DNA of 64,000 bases from the NCBI RefSeq assembly GCF_008312835.1, contig NZ_VSKS01000012.1:124001-188000 (forward strand), given 5' to 3'. Shown one piece after another: positions 32,919 through 41,751 of the stretch. The DNA comes from Streptomyces marokkonensis. Its GTDB lineage: Bacteria > Actinomycetota > Actinomycetes > Streptomycetales > Streptomycetaceae. Numbering within the stretch: position 1 is the stretch's first letter; each line of letters starts with the position of its first letter. A program made the position numbers and the translations under genes. The notes under the pieces are model-generated. The model saw only the letters and a list, made by a program, of their open reading frames with translations. It made no database searches and was not told the origin of the DNA.

Positions 32919-34475
32919 ATGTCCCCGCGCACGCACGACAGCGCCGACGAGCACGAGCGGGCCACCGCGCCGCCCGCTCCCCCGGCATCCGGCCACGGGA
33001 ACACACCGGACACCCCGCGACCACCCGCCGGGGGCGCGCAGCCGACGGAACGCCCGGCGCGGGTGGCCGGTTCCGGTGGGGGCGCCGTCCCGGGGCCGCG
33101 GGTGGCGGCGCTGCGGCGGTTCGCCGCCGCCGCGCGGCGTGGGCGGGGGCTGCATGTCGCCTCGTGCGCCGTCCTGCTGGCCGTCGCGATGACCGCCGGG
33201 AGCGTCGCGGTGAGCGGCGTCCGGGACGGTGGGCGGGCCGGGACCGACGCGGCACCGGCGGCGGGGGCGGTGGCCGCCGGTGTGCTCGCCGGGGGTGATC
33301 TCGACGCCGGGGTCCGTTCCCTGCGGGCCCATCTCCGTGCCCAGCCGCGCGACTTCGGCGGCTGGGCCACCCTGGGGCTCGCCCACGTCGAGCAGGCGCG
33401 CACCGAGGGTGATCCCGCGCGCTACCCGCAGGCCGCGCGCGCGTTCGAGCGGTCCCTCGCGCTCGAGCCGGACAACGAACCGGCCCTCGCCGGGCAGGCC
33501 GCCCTCGCCGCCGCCCGCCACGACTTCACCGGAGCCCTTCGGTATGCCGACCGGGCCCTGGCGCGGAACCCCTACAGCGAGCGCGCCCTGTGCTCCCGTA
33601 TCGACGCCCTGGTCGAGCTGGGCCGGTACGACGAGGCGGGCGAGGCCGCCGCCACCGCCGACCGCAGGCGGCCGGGGATTCCCGTGTTCACGCGGTACGC
33701 CTACGTACGGGAGCTGCGCGGCGACGTGCGCACCGCGCGGACGGTGCTGCGGCGGGCGCTCGACAGCGCGGCCACGCCCGCGGACGTGGCGTACGTCGCG
33801 ACCGCGCTGGGGCAGCTGGCCTGGAACCAGGGCGACCACGTCACGGCCCTCACGCACTACGCGCGGGCGCTCGCCGCCGACGAGGACCATCTGCCCGCCC
33901 TGGAGGGCCGGGCCCGCGCGCAGGCCGCGAGCGGGGACCGGGAGGGTGCCGTCGAGACGCTGGAGCAGGTCGTCGCCCGCTCCCCGCTGCCGGGTCCGCT
34001 GGTCGCCCTGGGCGAGCTGTACGAGGAACGCGGCGCCGACGGCGACCGCGCCAGGGCACGCGACCAGTACGCCCTCGTCGACGCCTGGACCGCGCTGGCC
34101 CGCGCGGGCGGGGTCGACGTCGGCCTCGACACCGCGCTCGCCGCCGCCGATCACGGGGACCCCGGCGAGGCGCTGCGCGCGGCCCGCGCGGAGTGGGACC
34201 GGCGGCACAGTGTGCACACCGCGGACGCCCTCGCCTGGGCCCTGCACGTCAACGGCCGCGACGAGGAGGCGCTCCGGTACGCCCGCCGTGCCACGGCCAC
34301 CGGCTACCGCAACGCCGCCTTCCTCTACCACCGGGGCATGATCGAGAAGGCCGCCGGGCAGGACGGCGCCGCCCGTGACTCCCTCACCGCCGCGCTGGAG
34401 CTGAACCCCGCGTTCTCGCCGCTGGGCGCCCGCGCGGCCCGTGCGGCGCTCAGGGAGCTGGAGGCGGCACGTTGA
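32919..34475 (+). CDS. Membrane-anchored TPR-repeat protein
   Basis: A 518-residue protein. A Pro/Ala-rich, charged N-terminal ~75 residues is followed by one membrane helix (LHVASCAVLLAVAMTAGSVAVSGV). A long extracytoplasmic array of tetratricopeptide repeats follows from about residue 120 to the end (GWATLGLAHVEQAR, AARAFERSLALEPDNEPAL, ALRYADRALARNPYSERAL, AARDSLTAALELNPAFSPL). TPRs mediate protein contacts, so it may scaffold neighbouring exported proteins. ATG 32919 has GAGGAG upstream. Its stop overlaps the NicO TTG start by 4 bases. It lies 115 bases after DUF4331, in the same direction. Confidence 0.87.
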   Translation: MSPRTHDSADEHERATAPPAPPASGHGNTPDTPRPPAGGAQPTERPARVAGSGGGAVPGPRVAALRRFAAAARRGRGLHVASCAVLLAVAMTAGSVAVSGVRDGGRAGTDAAPAAGAVAAGVLAGGDLDAGVRSLRAHLRAQPRDFGGWATLGLAHVEQARTEGDPARYPQAARAFERSLALEPDNEPALAGQAALAAARHDFTGALRYADRALARNPYSERALCSRIDALVELGRYDEAGEAAATADRRRPGIPVFTRYAYVRELRGDVRTARTVLRRALDSAATPADVAYVATALGQLAWNQGDHVTALTHYARALAADEDHLPALEGRARAQAASGDREGAVETLEQVVARSPLPGPLVALGELYEERGADGDRARARDQYALVDAWTALARAGGVDVGLDTALAAADHGDPGEALRAARAEWDRRHSVHTADALAWALHVNGRDEEALRYARRATATGYRNAAFLYHRGMIEKAAGQDGAARDSLTAALELNPAFSPLGARAARAALRELEAAR

Positions 34476-35974
34476 CGCTCCGCCGTTCCGTCACCGCCGG
34501 TGCCGCCGTCCTCACCGCCGCCTGTGCGCTCGCACTGGTCCCGGCCACGGCGGCGAGCGCGCATCCGCTGGGCAACTTCACCGTGAACCGCCACGACGGG
34601 CTGGTGGCCGCGCCCGGTGAACTCCGCGTCCGTCATGTCGAGGACCTGGCCGAGATCCCCGCCACGCAGGCCGGGCCGGACATCGACCGGCTGGGCCGGG
34701 ACGCGTGGGCCCGGCAGCGGTGCGCCACGGCCGCGCGGGACAGCGGGGTGCGCGTCGACGGCCGCGCGGTCGCGCTGACCGTGCGCGACGCCCGCGCGCG
34801 CGTGCGGCCCGGTCAGGCGGGGCTCGACACGCTGCGCGTGGAGTGCGCGCTGACCGCGCCCCTCCCGGACGGCGAAACGGTCGACGTGCGCTTCCGGGCG
34901 GCCGGCGCGGCGTCCGGTCCGGGCTGGCGGGAGATCACCGCGCGGGGCGACCGTACGACGCTCACCGCCTCGGACGTGCCCACGGCCTCGCCGTCCCGCG
35001 AACTGACCCGGTATCCGCAGAAGCTGCTCTCGTCCCCGGCCGACACCAGGACCGCGACCCTGCGGGTCCGCCCCGGCGGACCCGCCCTGGCCGGGGCGGA
35101 GGCCGACGCGCCCGCCTCCGCCGTGCTGCCGCGCGGGGCCGACCGCTGGACGCGCGCCCTGGACGGCCTCGTCGCCCGGCGCGACCTCACCGCCGGTTTC
35201 GCCGCCCTCGCCCTGCTGATCGCCGTCGGGCTCGGCGCGATGCACGCGCTCGCCCCGGGGCACGGCAAGACCCTCATGGCCGCGACGGCGGCGGCACGCG
35301 GGGGCCGGGCCCGGCTCCGGGACGTCCTGCCCATGGCCGCCTCGGTCACGGTCACCCACACCCTCGGCGTGGTCGCCCTGGGCCTGCTGGTCACGGCCGG
35401 TTCGGCCGCCGCGCCCTCGGTGATCGCGTGGCTGGGCATCGCGAGCGGTGTCCTCGTGACCCTGGCCGGCGCGAGCCTCGTACGCCGCGCCCTGCGCAAC
35501 CGGAAGCACACGCACCACCACGGGTCCGGGCACGAACACGGGCACGGGCACGGGCACGAACACGAACACGGGCACCCGCACGGACACACGCACACCCACG
35601 GCGGTCACACCCACACCCATGCCGCCGCCCCCACCCTGCGCGGGACGATCCTGCTCGGCTTCGCCGGCGGGCTGGTGCCCAGTCCGTCCGCCGTCGTGGT
35701 GCTGGTCGGTGCCGCCGCGCTCGGCCAGGCCTGGTTCGGGCTGCTGCTCGTCGTCGCGTACGGCGCGGGGCTGGCCCTCACCCTCACCGCCGCCGGGTAC
35801 GCGGTCGTCAGGGCGGGCAGCGGCGTGACCCGGCTGCTGGCCGGGCGTCCCCGCTGGACGGCCGCCCCCTGGGCGGCGCTGGTGCGCCGCGCCGCGCCCC
35901 TCGGATCGGCGTTCGCCGTCGTGGCCCTGGGTGCCGGATTGGTGTTCAGGGGGGCGGCATCCGCACTCGGCTGA
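34472..35974 (+). CDS. NicO-family nickel/cobalt exporter with histidine-rich loop
   Basis: A 500-residue membrane protein. It has a signal-like N-terminus ending ASAHPLGNFTVN, an extracellular beta-rich domain of ~200 residues, then the NicO transporter core (HALAPGHGKTLMAA, TVTHTLGVVALG, LLGFAGGLVPSPSAVVVL). A cytosolic-loop segment at about residues 345-385 is packed with His (HTHHHGSGHEHGHGHGHEHE and more, over 20 His), as in RcnA-type Ni/Co efflux proteins. Translation probably starts at TTG 34472, within a TTGA overlap with the TPR gene and with GGAGG 7 bases upstream. Metal export is the expected role; the N-terminal domain may contact the TPR or DUF4331 partners. Confidence 0.88.
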   Translation: MTLRRSVTAGAAVLTAACALALVPATAASAHPLGNFTVNRHDGLVAAPGELRVRHVEDLAEIPATQAGPDIDRLGRDAWARQRCATAARDSGVRVDGRAVALTVRDARARVRPGQAGLDTLRVECALTAPLPDGETVDVRFRAAGAASGPGWREITARGDRTTLTASDVPTASPSRELTRYPQKLLSSPADTRTATLRVRPGGPALAGAEADAPASAVLPRGADRWTRALDGLVARRDLTAGFAALALLIAVGLGAMHALAPGHGKTLMAATAAARGGRARLRDVLPMAASVTVTHTLGVVALGLLVTAGSAAAPSVIAWLGIASGVLVTLAGASLVRRALRNRKHTHHHGSGHEHGHGHGHEHEHGHPHGHTHTHGGHTHTHAAAPTLRGTILLGFAGGLVPSPSAVVVLVGAAALGQAWFGLLLVVAYGAGLALTLTAAGYAVVRAGSGVTRLLAGRPRWTAAPWAALVRRAAPLGSAFAVVALGAGLVFRGAASALG

Positions 35975-36025
35975 GCTACTTTCATCGGCAAAGGGAGAAT
36001 TCGCCCGGATGCGAATGGGGGCGCC

Positions 36026-37681
36026 GTGTCCGAAGAATCCGGCAGTGAGCGGGTGATCGCGGGCCGCTACCGGCTGCTGTCGCCGCTGGGCGAGGGCGGT
36101 ATGGGAACGGTGTGGCGGGCCCGCGACGAGCTGCTGCACCGCGAGGTCGCCGTCAAGGAGGTGCGCGCCCCGGCCGGGCTGCCGGCGTCCGACGTCGAGC
36201 GGATGTACGCCCGTCTGGAGCGGGAGGCGTGGGCGGCGGCCCGGATCGCCGACCGCACCGTGGTGACGGTGTACGACGTGGCGATGGAGGACGGGCGCCC
36301 GTGGATCGTCATGGAGCTGGTCCGCGGCCTCTCGCTCGCCGAGGTGCTGGAGGCGGAGGGTCCGCTGCCGCCGCCGCGTGCCGCGCGGATCGGCGCGGAG
36401 GTGCTCACCGCGCTGCGCGCCGCGCACGGGGCCGGGGTGCTGCACCGGGACGTGAAACCCGCGAACGTCCTGATCGCGAACGACGGACGGGTGGTGCTCA
36501 CCGACTTCGGGATCGCCACGGTGGAGGGCAGTTCGGCGCTGACCATGACCGGGGAGGTCGTCGGTTCGCCCGAGTTCCTCGCCCCGGAACGGGCGCTGGG
36601 CCGCACCCCGGGGCCCGAGTCGGACCTGTGGTCGCTCGGCGTGCTGCTGTACGCGGCGGTCGAGGGGAGTTCGCCCTTCCGTCAGGACACCCCGCTGAGC
36701 ACGCTGCGGGCGATCGTGGACGAGGAGTTGCCGCCACCGCGCCGGGCCGGTCCGCTCACCCCCGTCATCGAGGGGCTGTTGCGCAAGGACCCGGCCGAGC
36801 GGCTGCCGGCGGAACGGGCGCAGGAGGACCTGCGGGTGGTCGCGGCGGGGGGCGTGCCCGGCGCGGACACGGCGCGTGCGGCCGCGTACGCCCCGACGGT
36901 GGCCGCGCTCCCGGCGCGTCCCGAGACACCCTCGCCCACTCCCCCGTCGCCGGTCACCGGGGCAACGGCGGCGGCCGCCACGGTCACCCGGCCGGGGCGC
37001 GACCGGCGCACCGCCGTCGTCCTCGTCGTGGGGCTGGTCGTCCTGGCCCTGGCGCTGGCCGGGCTGACGTACGCGCTGCTGCAGCGCGGGGACGGCGGCC
37101 CGGAGGCCAAGGACCCGGGCGGTGAGGTCGGTTCGCCCGCGCGGACCGGCGACGACGGGAGTGAAGGCGGCCGGACGCCGCGGACGGAGGACCCGGATCC
37201 CTCCCCCGGCGCGAGCGAGGAGGAGGACAGGAGGAGCACTCCCCCGCCGCAGACCGTGTCGGTGACGGTGACCGGCGCGCACACGGAGTACTCCGGCGCG
37301 TGTCCGCCGCCGGGTGAGCGGGCGCCGGCGTTCACGGCGACGTTCACGGTGGGGCGGTTGCCGGCCGAGGTGTCCTACCGCTGGGTGGCGGAGGACGGCT
37401 CGGTGGCCGATCCGGGGTGGCGGAAGCTGTCGTTCCCCGAGGGGGGCGGGCGGGCGAAGCAGGACACGGTGGTCGTGACGACGTACGCGGAGGACGGGAC
37501 GTACCGGAGCGAGATCGGCGTGGAGGTCCGGGAGCCGGTGCACACCACCTCGGAGACGGTGCCGTTCTCGGTGGCGTGCGAGACGGAGACCCCGTCGGAC
37601 GGGGCCTCCGCTTCTCCCTCCGGTTCGGACGGCGACGAGGAGCCGCCGGATCAGGCCGCCGCGTTGAGCACCGGCAGGTAG
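36026..37681 (+). CDS. Transmembrane Ser/Thr protein kinase (PknB type)
   Basis: A 551-residue receptor kinase. Kinase domain residues ~13-275: GEGGMGTVW P-loop, VAVKEV with Lys44, HRDVKPANVL catalytic loop, DFGIATVEG, and PEFLAPERA in the activation segment. A Pro/Thr-rich linker is followed by one membrane helix (AVVLVVGLVVLALALAGLTYALL, about residues 330-352). The extracellular part has an acidic, Pro-rich stretch and an immunoglobulin-like domain (TVTGAHTEYSGACPPPGERAP to SETVPFSVAC), not PASTA repeats. GTG 36026 follows GGGGG. The last 31 bases overlap the convergent SGNH lipase gene, including its stop codon. The signal sensed is unknown. Confidence 0.93.
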   Translation: MSEESGSERVIAGRYRLLSPLGEGGMGTVWRARDELLHREVAVKEVRAPAGLPASDVERMYARLEREAWAAARIADRTVVTVYDVAMEDGRPWIVMELVRGLSLAEVLEAEGPLPPPRAARIGAEVLTALRAAHGAGVLHRDVKPANVLIANDGRVVLTDFGIATVEGSSALTMTGEVVGSPEFLAPERALGRTPGPESDLWSLGVLLYAAVEGSSPFRQDTPLSTLRAIVDEELPPPRRAGPLTPVIEGLLRKDPAERLPAERAQEDLRVVAAGGVPGADTARAAAYAPTVAALPARPETPSPTPPSPVTGATAAAATVTRPGRDRRTAVVLVVGLVVLALALAGLTYALLQRGDGGPEAKDPGGEVGSPARTGDDGSEGGRTPRTEDPDPSPGASEEEDRRSTPPPQTVSVTVTGAHTEYSGACPPPGERAPAFTATFTVGRLPAEVSYRWVAEDGSVADPGWRKLSFPEGGGRAKQDTVVVTTYAEDGTYRSEIGVEVREPVHTTSETVPFSVACETETPSDGASASPSGSDGDEEPPDQAAALSTGR

Positions 37682-38457
37682 CCGCCCGACTGGCCGGCCG
37701 CCTTCGGGTGGTACGAGTTGCCGATGTTGAACCAGTCCACGCTGTGCAGCCAGGAGTTGCCGGAGCAGATCTCGTGGCCGGTGAAGGTGGTGCGGACGTC
37801 GCCGAAGGTGAAGCCGTACGCCCGGGCGCGCTGGGCGATGGTGTTGTCGAGGAGGTCGGCGGCGTCGTTGATCGCCTTCCGCTTGGTCTCGGAGAGACCG
37901 ATGCAGGACGTGCCGAGCTGGTAGAAGCGGGGGTAACCGAGCACCACGACCTCGGCGTTCGGCGCCCGGTCGCGGATCGCCGTGTAGACGCTGTCGAGCC
38001 GGCCGGGCAGCGTCGAGTCGACGTACGCCCGCGCGGTGGCGATGCGGGAGAGGCAGGAACTGTCGGACTGGAGCACACAGGTCGTCATGACGTCGGCGAA
38101 ACCGGCGTCGTTGCCGCCGACGCTGATCGAGACCAGGCCGGTGGCGGTGGAGAGCGGGCCGAGCTGCCCGGAGAGAACATCACCCGTTCGGGCGCCCGAG
38201 CAGGCGGTGAAGGCGAAGGACGAGGGTGAGTTGGCGGCCGCCCAGAGGTAGGGGTAGGCATTCGTGCTGCGCTTGCAGTCGCCGCTGGAGGAGATGTAGC
38301 TGCCGGCTCCGACGCCGGAGGAGTAGGAGTCGCCGAGCGCCACATAGCCGCCGGCCGCGGCCTGTTGGGACGCCTGCGCCGTCGTCGCCCCGGTGAGGGC
38401 CGCGGTGACGGCGAGAAGGAGCGTGCCGAGGAAGAGGGCGAATCGGGAACGTCTCAT
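37651..38457 (-). CDS. Secreted SGNH/GDSL lipase-esterase
   Basis: A 268-residue exported hydrolase, signal peptide about residues 1-30 (FALFLGTLLLAVTAALTGATTAQAS). Catalytic blocks: block I GDSYSSG with the Ser, block III SVGGNDAGF, block V SVDWFNIGNSYHP with the His. Cysteines pair up as in the S. rimosus lipase and SCO1725 of S. coelicolor, which have lipase and aryl-esterase activity; this is very probably the orthologue. The ATG at 38457 has GGGAGG 5 bases upstream. It overlaps the kinase gene tail to tail by 31 bases, so antisense transcription may link them. Confidence 0.95.
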   Translation of the reverse strand: MRRSRFALFLGTLLLAVTAALTGATTAQASQQAAAGGYVALGDSYSSGVGAGSYISSSGDCKRSTNAYPYLWAAANSPSSFAFTACSGARTGDVLSGQLGPLSTATGLVSISVGGNDAGFADVMTTCVLQSDSSCLSRIATARAYVDSTLPGRLDSVYTAIRDRAPNAEVVVLGYPRFYQLGTSCIGLSETKRKAINDAADLLDNTIAQRARAYGFTFGDVRTTFTGHEICSGNSWLHSVDWFNIGNSYHPKAAGQSGGYLPVLNAAA

Positions 38458-39056
38458 GGAACCTCCCTTTAGCAGGATCTCTGCCACAACCGTCGTACCA
38501 GCTACGCGTGTTGACTGGAAGTGTCCATGCCAAAAATGTTACTGCTTCAATACTGGACGAAATCCGGCCGCAGGGACTTTCGGCCCTTGACGCCCCCTAC
38601 GGGGTACGCCAGATTGAAGCCCGGCATCCGGCGCTTCGGGGGGCAAAGTCGGCCATGCGGACACGCCCATCCGGGCAGGAAACACCCGCAACGGCCAAAC
38701 CGCCGGAAACGTGAGGTGCCGTTCCAGGTCTTGCCATTCGGGTTCAATCGTCAATACCGTCATACATCTCACTCGCGTCGGTCCGTCAGTACGCGGCTCC
38801 AGGGGAGGGCTCAGGACCGCGACGTACCGGCGCGGGGCGCGGTAGGGGGGTGCCGTGCTCGGTGACCGCAACGGTGGCCGGGCCGTGCCGCGCGGACGGC
38901 CGTCCTGGTGGCGGCCGGCCAGTTTCACCAGCTCACCCGGCGTGCGTCGGCTCCGTCCGTCGTGACGCGGGGTGAGAACAACCCCCCTTTCGAACCGGAC
39001 GAACAGCCGGGCCGCCCGAGGGGCGGGCGGTCCGCCGGACGAGAGGGACCAGACTC
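38458..39056. other. 600-base intergenic region, AT-richer than surroundings
   Basis: Between the divergent lipase and GT2 genes. The part near 38510-38770 is noticeably AT-richer and holds the lipase promoter somewhere close to 38470-38550. A weak possible rightward promoter is TTGCCA (38731-38736) with TACCGT (38755-38760). Short reading frames here lack ribosome-binding sites and family features, and I call no gene. A long 5' leader for the GT2 operon or a small RNA cannot be excluded. Confidence 0.4.
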
Positions 39057-39878
39057 ATGAGCTCCGTACTGCAGCCGGCGGCCGCGGATCAGGATCCGCC
39101 GGCCGCCCGGACGTACCGGCCCGTCTCCTCGCACCTGGCCATCGCGCCACCGGTGAGCGTGGTGATACCGGCCATGAACGAGGCGGAGAACCTTCCGTAC
39201 GTCTTCAAGACGCTTCCCGACTGGATCCACGAAGTGGTCCTGGTCGACGGCAACTCCACCGACGACACCGTCGAGGTGGCCCGCGCACTGTGGTCCGGCG
39301 TGAAGGTCGTCGGGCAGCGCGGCAAGGGCAAGGGGGACGCGCTGCGCGCCGGCTTCGAGGCCTGCACCGGCGACATCGTCGTGATGGTCGACGCGGACGG
39401 CTCGGCGGACGGCAGCGAGATCGTCAGCTACGTCTCCGCGCTGGTCTCGGGCGCGGACTTCGCCAAGGGGTCCCGCTTCGCCAACGGCGGCGGCACCGAC
39501 GACATGACCTTCATCCGCAAGCTCGGCAACCGGGCGCTGTGCGCCGTGGTCAACCGCAAGTTCGGCGCGCGGTACACCGACCTCTGCTACGGCTACAACG
39601 CCTTCTGGCGGCACTGCCTGGACAAGATCGACCTCGACTGCACCGGCTTCGAGGTCGAGACGCTGATGAACATCCGGGTCGTCAAGGCCGGCCTGAAGGT
39701 GCAGGAGATCCCCAGCCACGAGTACCTGCGCATCCACGGCACCAGCAATTTGCGGGCCGTGCGCGACGGCTTCCGGGTGCTGAGAGTGATCCTCGGGGAA
39801 CGCTCCAACCGGCGGGCGCTGCGCCGCCGCCCGCACCACTCGCCGCTGCTCGACACGGTCCGGGGGAAGGTGTCTTGA
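39057..39878 (+). CDS. Family-2 glycosyltransferase (dolichol-phosphate-mannose-synthase-like)
   Basis: A 273-residue cytosolic GT-A transferase: VSVVIPAMNEAENL nucleotide-binding start, VLVDGNSTDDT, and VMVDADGSADGSE carrying the metal-binding DxD. No membrane helices are visible, so it probably uses a soluble or peripheral arrangement on a polyprenyl-phosphate. The ATG at 39057 has GAGAGGG upstream. It is the first gene of a tightly overlapped trio with a second GT2 and a polysaccharide deacetylase. Sugar and acceptor are unknown. Confidence 0.88.
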   Translation: MSSVLQPAAADQDPPAARTYRPVSSHLAIAPPVSVVIPAMNEAENLPYVFKTLPDWIHEVVLVDGNSTDDTVEVARALWSGVKVVGQRGKGKGDALRAGFEACTGDIVVMVDADGSADGSEIVSYVSALVSGADFAKGSRFANGGGTDDMTFIRKLGNRALCAVVNRKFGARYTDLCYGYNAFWRHCLDKIDLDCTGFEVETLMNIRVVKAGLKVQEIPSHEYLRIHGTSNLRAVRDGFRVLRVILGERSNRRALRRRPHHSPLLDTVRGKVS

Positions 39879-40876
39879 GCGCACCCGGAACCCCGGGCAT
39901 CTCGGTCGTGATCTGCGCCTACACCGAGGACCGCTGGGAGGACGTCCTCGCGGCGGTCGCCTCGGTGCGGGCACAGTCACGGCCGGCCCTGGAGACCCTG
40001 CTGGTCGTCGACCACAACCAGGCTCTCCTGGACCGTCTGGGCAAGGAGTACAAGGAGGCCGGGGACGTGCGGGTGCTCGCCAACGCGGGCCCCCGCGGCC
40101 TGTCCGCCGGCCGCAACACCGGGATCGCCGCCTCGCGCGGCGACGTCGTCGCCTTCCTCGACGACGACGCCGTGGCCGAACGCGACTGGCTGGCGCGCCT
40201 CGCCGAGGGATACGCCGACCCGCGCGTGATGGCGGTCGGCGGACGCACCGAGCCGGTCTGGGCGTCGGGCCGGCGCCCCGACTGGTTCCCCGAGGAGTTC
40301 GACTGGGTGGTGGGCTGCACCTACCGGGGCCTGCCGCGCGGACGCGTGCCGGTGCGCAACGTGCTGGGCGGCAACGCCTCCTTCCGCCGCGAGGCCTTCG
40401 ACGCGGCGGGCGGCTTCGCCACCGGCATCGGACGCGACGGCGACAAGCGCCCGCTGGGCGGGGAGGAGACGGAGCTGTGCATCCGCCTCAGCCGCGCCCG
40501 GCCCGACGCGATCCTGCTCATCGACGACCGCGCGGTGATCCACCACCGGGTGCCCGAGGCCCGCGAGCACTTCCGCTACTTCCGGACCCGGACCTACGCC
40601 GAGGGACTGTCCAAGGCGCTGGTGGCGCGCAGCGTCGGCACGGAGAAGGGCCTGGAGTCCGAACGCCGGTACACCACGCGCGTCCTGCCGGCCGGTGTGG
40701 TGCGGGGGCTGCGCGACGCCCTGCTGGCCCGCCCGGGCGGCGCCGGACGCGCGGGGGCGATCGTCGCCGGGGTGCTCACGGCGGCGGGCGGCTATCTGGT
40801 GGGGAGCGTGCGGGCCCGGCGGGGCGGCGTCACCTTCTCCGTGGTGACCGTGCAGGAGGGCGGTGGCCGTGACTGA
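39875..40876 (+). CDS. Family-2 glycosyltransferase
   Basis: A 333-residue glycosyltransferase: ISVVICAYTEDRWEDVLAAV, GLSAGRNTGIAASRGDVVAFLDDDA with the DDD metal site, NVLGGNASFRREAF, LGGEETELCIRL (the ED base region). A hydrophobic stretch near the C-terminus (AGAIVAGVLTAAGGYLVGSV) may touch the membrane. The start is TTG 39875 in a TTGA overlap with the previous stop; GGAAGG is 5 bases upstream. It resembles transferases that extend cell-surface glycans. The 3' end overlaps the deacetylase start by 8 bases. Confidence 0.87.
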   Translation: MSAPGTPGISVVICAYTEDRWEDVLAAVASVRAQSRPALETLLVVDHNQALLDRLGKEYKEAGDVRVLANAGPRGLSAGRNTGIAASRGDVVAFLDDDAVAERDWLARLAEGYADPRVMAVGGRTEPVWASGRRPDWFPEEFDWVVGCTYRGLPRGRVPVRNVLGGNASFRREAFDAAGGFATGIGRDGDKRPLGGEETELCIRLSRARPDAILLIDDRAVIHHRVPEAREHFRYFRTRTYAEGLSKALVARSVGTEKGLESERRYTTRVLPAGVVRGLRDALLARPGGAGRAGAIVAGVLTAAGGYLVGSVRARRGGVTFSVVTVQEGGGRD

Positions 40877-41666
40877 CGTACGCGTGCCGGTCCTGATGTA
40901 CCACGCGGTCGCGGCCGAGCCCGGCGAGGCGACCCGCGCCCTGTCCGTGTCCCCGGAGGCGTTCGCCGAGCAGATGGCGGTGATCGCGGACCGGGGCATG
41001 ACCCCCGTCACCACGGCCGAACTGGCCGCGCGCTGGCGCACCGGCCGCCCGCTGCCCGCGCGGCCGGTCCTGGTCACGTTCGACGACGGCTACGAGGGCG
41101 TGCACCGCCACGCCCTGCCCGTGCTGGCCGGGCACGGCTTCGCCGCCACCCTGTTCGTCTCCACCGGCTGGCTCCGGGGGCCGTACGACACCGGCGGCGG
41201 CCCGGACACCATGCTCGACTGGGGCCAGGTGCGCGAACTGGCCGACGTGGGCGTGGAGATCGGCGGGCACAGTCACAGCCATCCGCAGCTCGACCAGCTC
41301 GACGAGGGCCGGCTGCGTTCCGAGCTGATCCTGTGCAAGGAGATCGTGTCGGACCAGCTGGGTTCCGTCCCCGCCTCGTTCGCGTATCCCTACGGCTACT
41401 CCAGCCGCCGGGTCCGCGAGGCGGTGCGGGAGACCGGCTACGCCCAGGCACTCGCCGTCGGCAACGGCCTCGCCCGCCGCGCCCAGGGACCGTACGCGCT
41501 GCGGCGCGTGACGGTGCGCAGGTCCACGTCCGCAGCCGAGTTCGAGCGGCTGGTGGAGGGACGGGCCCTCGCCCGCGCCTTCGCCCGGGACCGCGCCCTG
41601 ACCAAGGGGTACGCGATGGTGCGCCGCGCCCGGCGGGCGGGCCGGCTGCTCCGCCCGCCGCACTGA
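40869..41666 (+). CDS. Polysaccharide deacetylase (NodB-like)
   Basis: A 265-residue carbohydrate esterase family 4-like enzyme: VPVLMYHAV opening, motif 1 TFDDGYEG with the catalytic/metal Asp, motif 2 HSHSHP (His-x3-His), and YPYGYSS. These remove N-acetyl groups from surface glycans. No signal peptide is visible, so it may act on a lipid-linked precursor inside the cell or be exported in another way. I choose GTG 40869, because GGAGGG then has 8-base spacing; GTG 40863 is too close. It completes the GT2-GT2-deacetylase operon. Confidence 0.88.
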   Translation: MTDVRVPVLMYHAVAAEPGEATRALSVSPEAFAEQMAVIADRGMTPVTTAELAARWRTGRPLPARPVLVTFDDGYEGVHRHALPVLAGHGFAATLFVSTGWLRGPYDTGGGPDTMLDWGQVRELADVGVEIGGHSHSHPQLDQLDEGRLRSELILCKEIVSDQLGSVPASFAYPYGYSSRRVREAVRETGYAQALAVGNGLARRAQGPYALRRVTVRRSTSAAEFERLVEGRALARAFARDRALTKGYAMVRRARRAGRLLRPPH

Positions 41667-41751
41667 ACACACCGGGCCGTACCGGGGCGGTCATCCGCGT
41701 GGACCTCGCAAACCGGGTGCACTCGGCGCCCCGGTGACCGATCATGGCCGC

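Noticed and set aside
34325-37543. 1072-codon reverse frame across NicO and kinase
   Set aside because: Arg/Gly/His-rich shadow with no domains, opposite two genes with full motif sets.
38521-38928. Short frames in the lipase-GT2 intergenic region
   Set aside because: None has a Shine-Dalgarno or protein-like composition; the region is AT-richer than coding DNA here.
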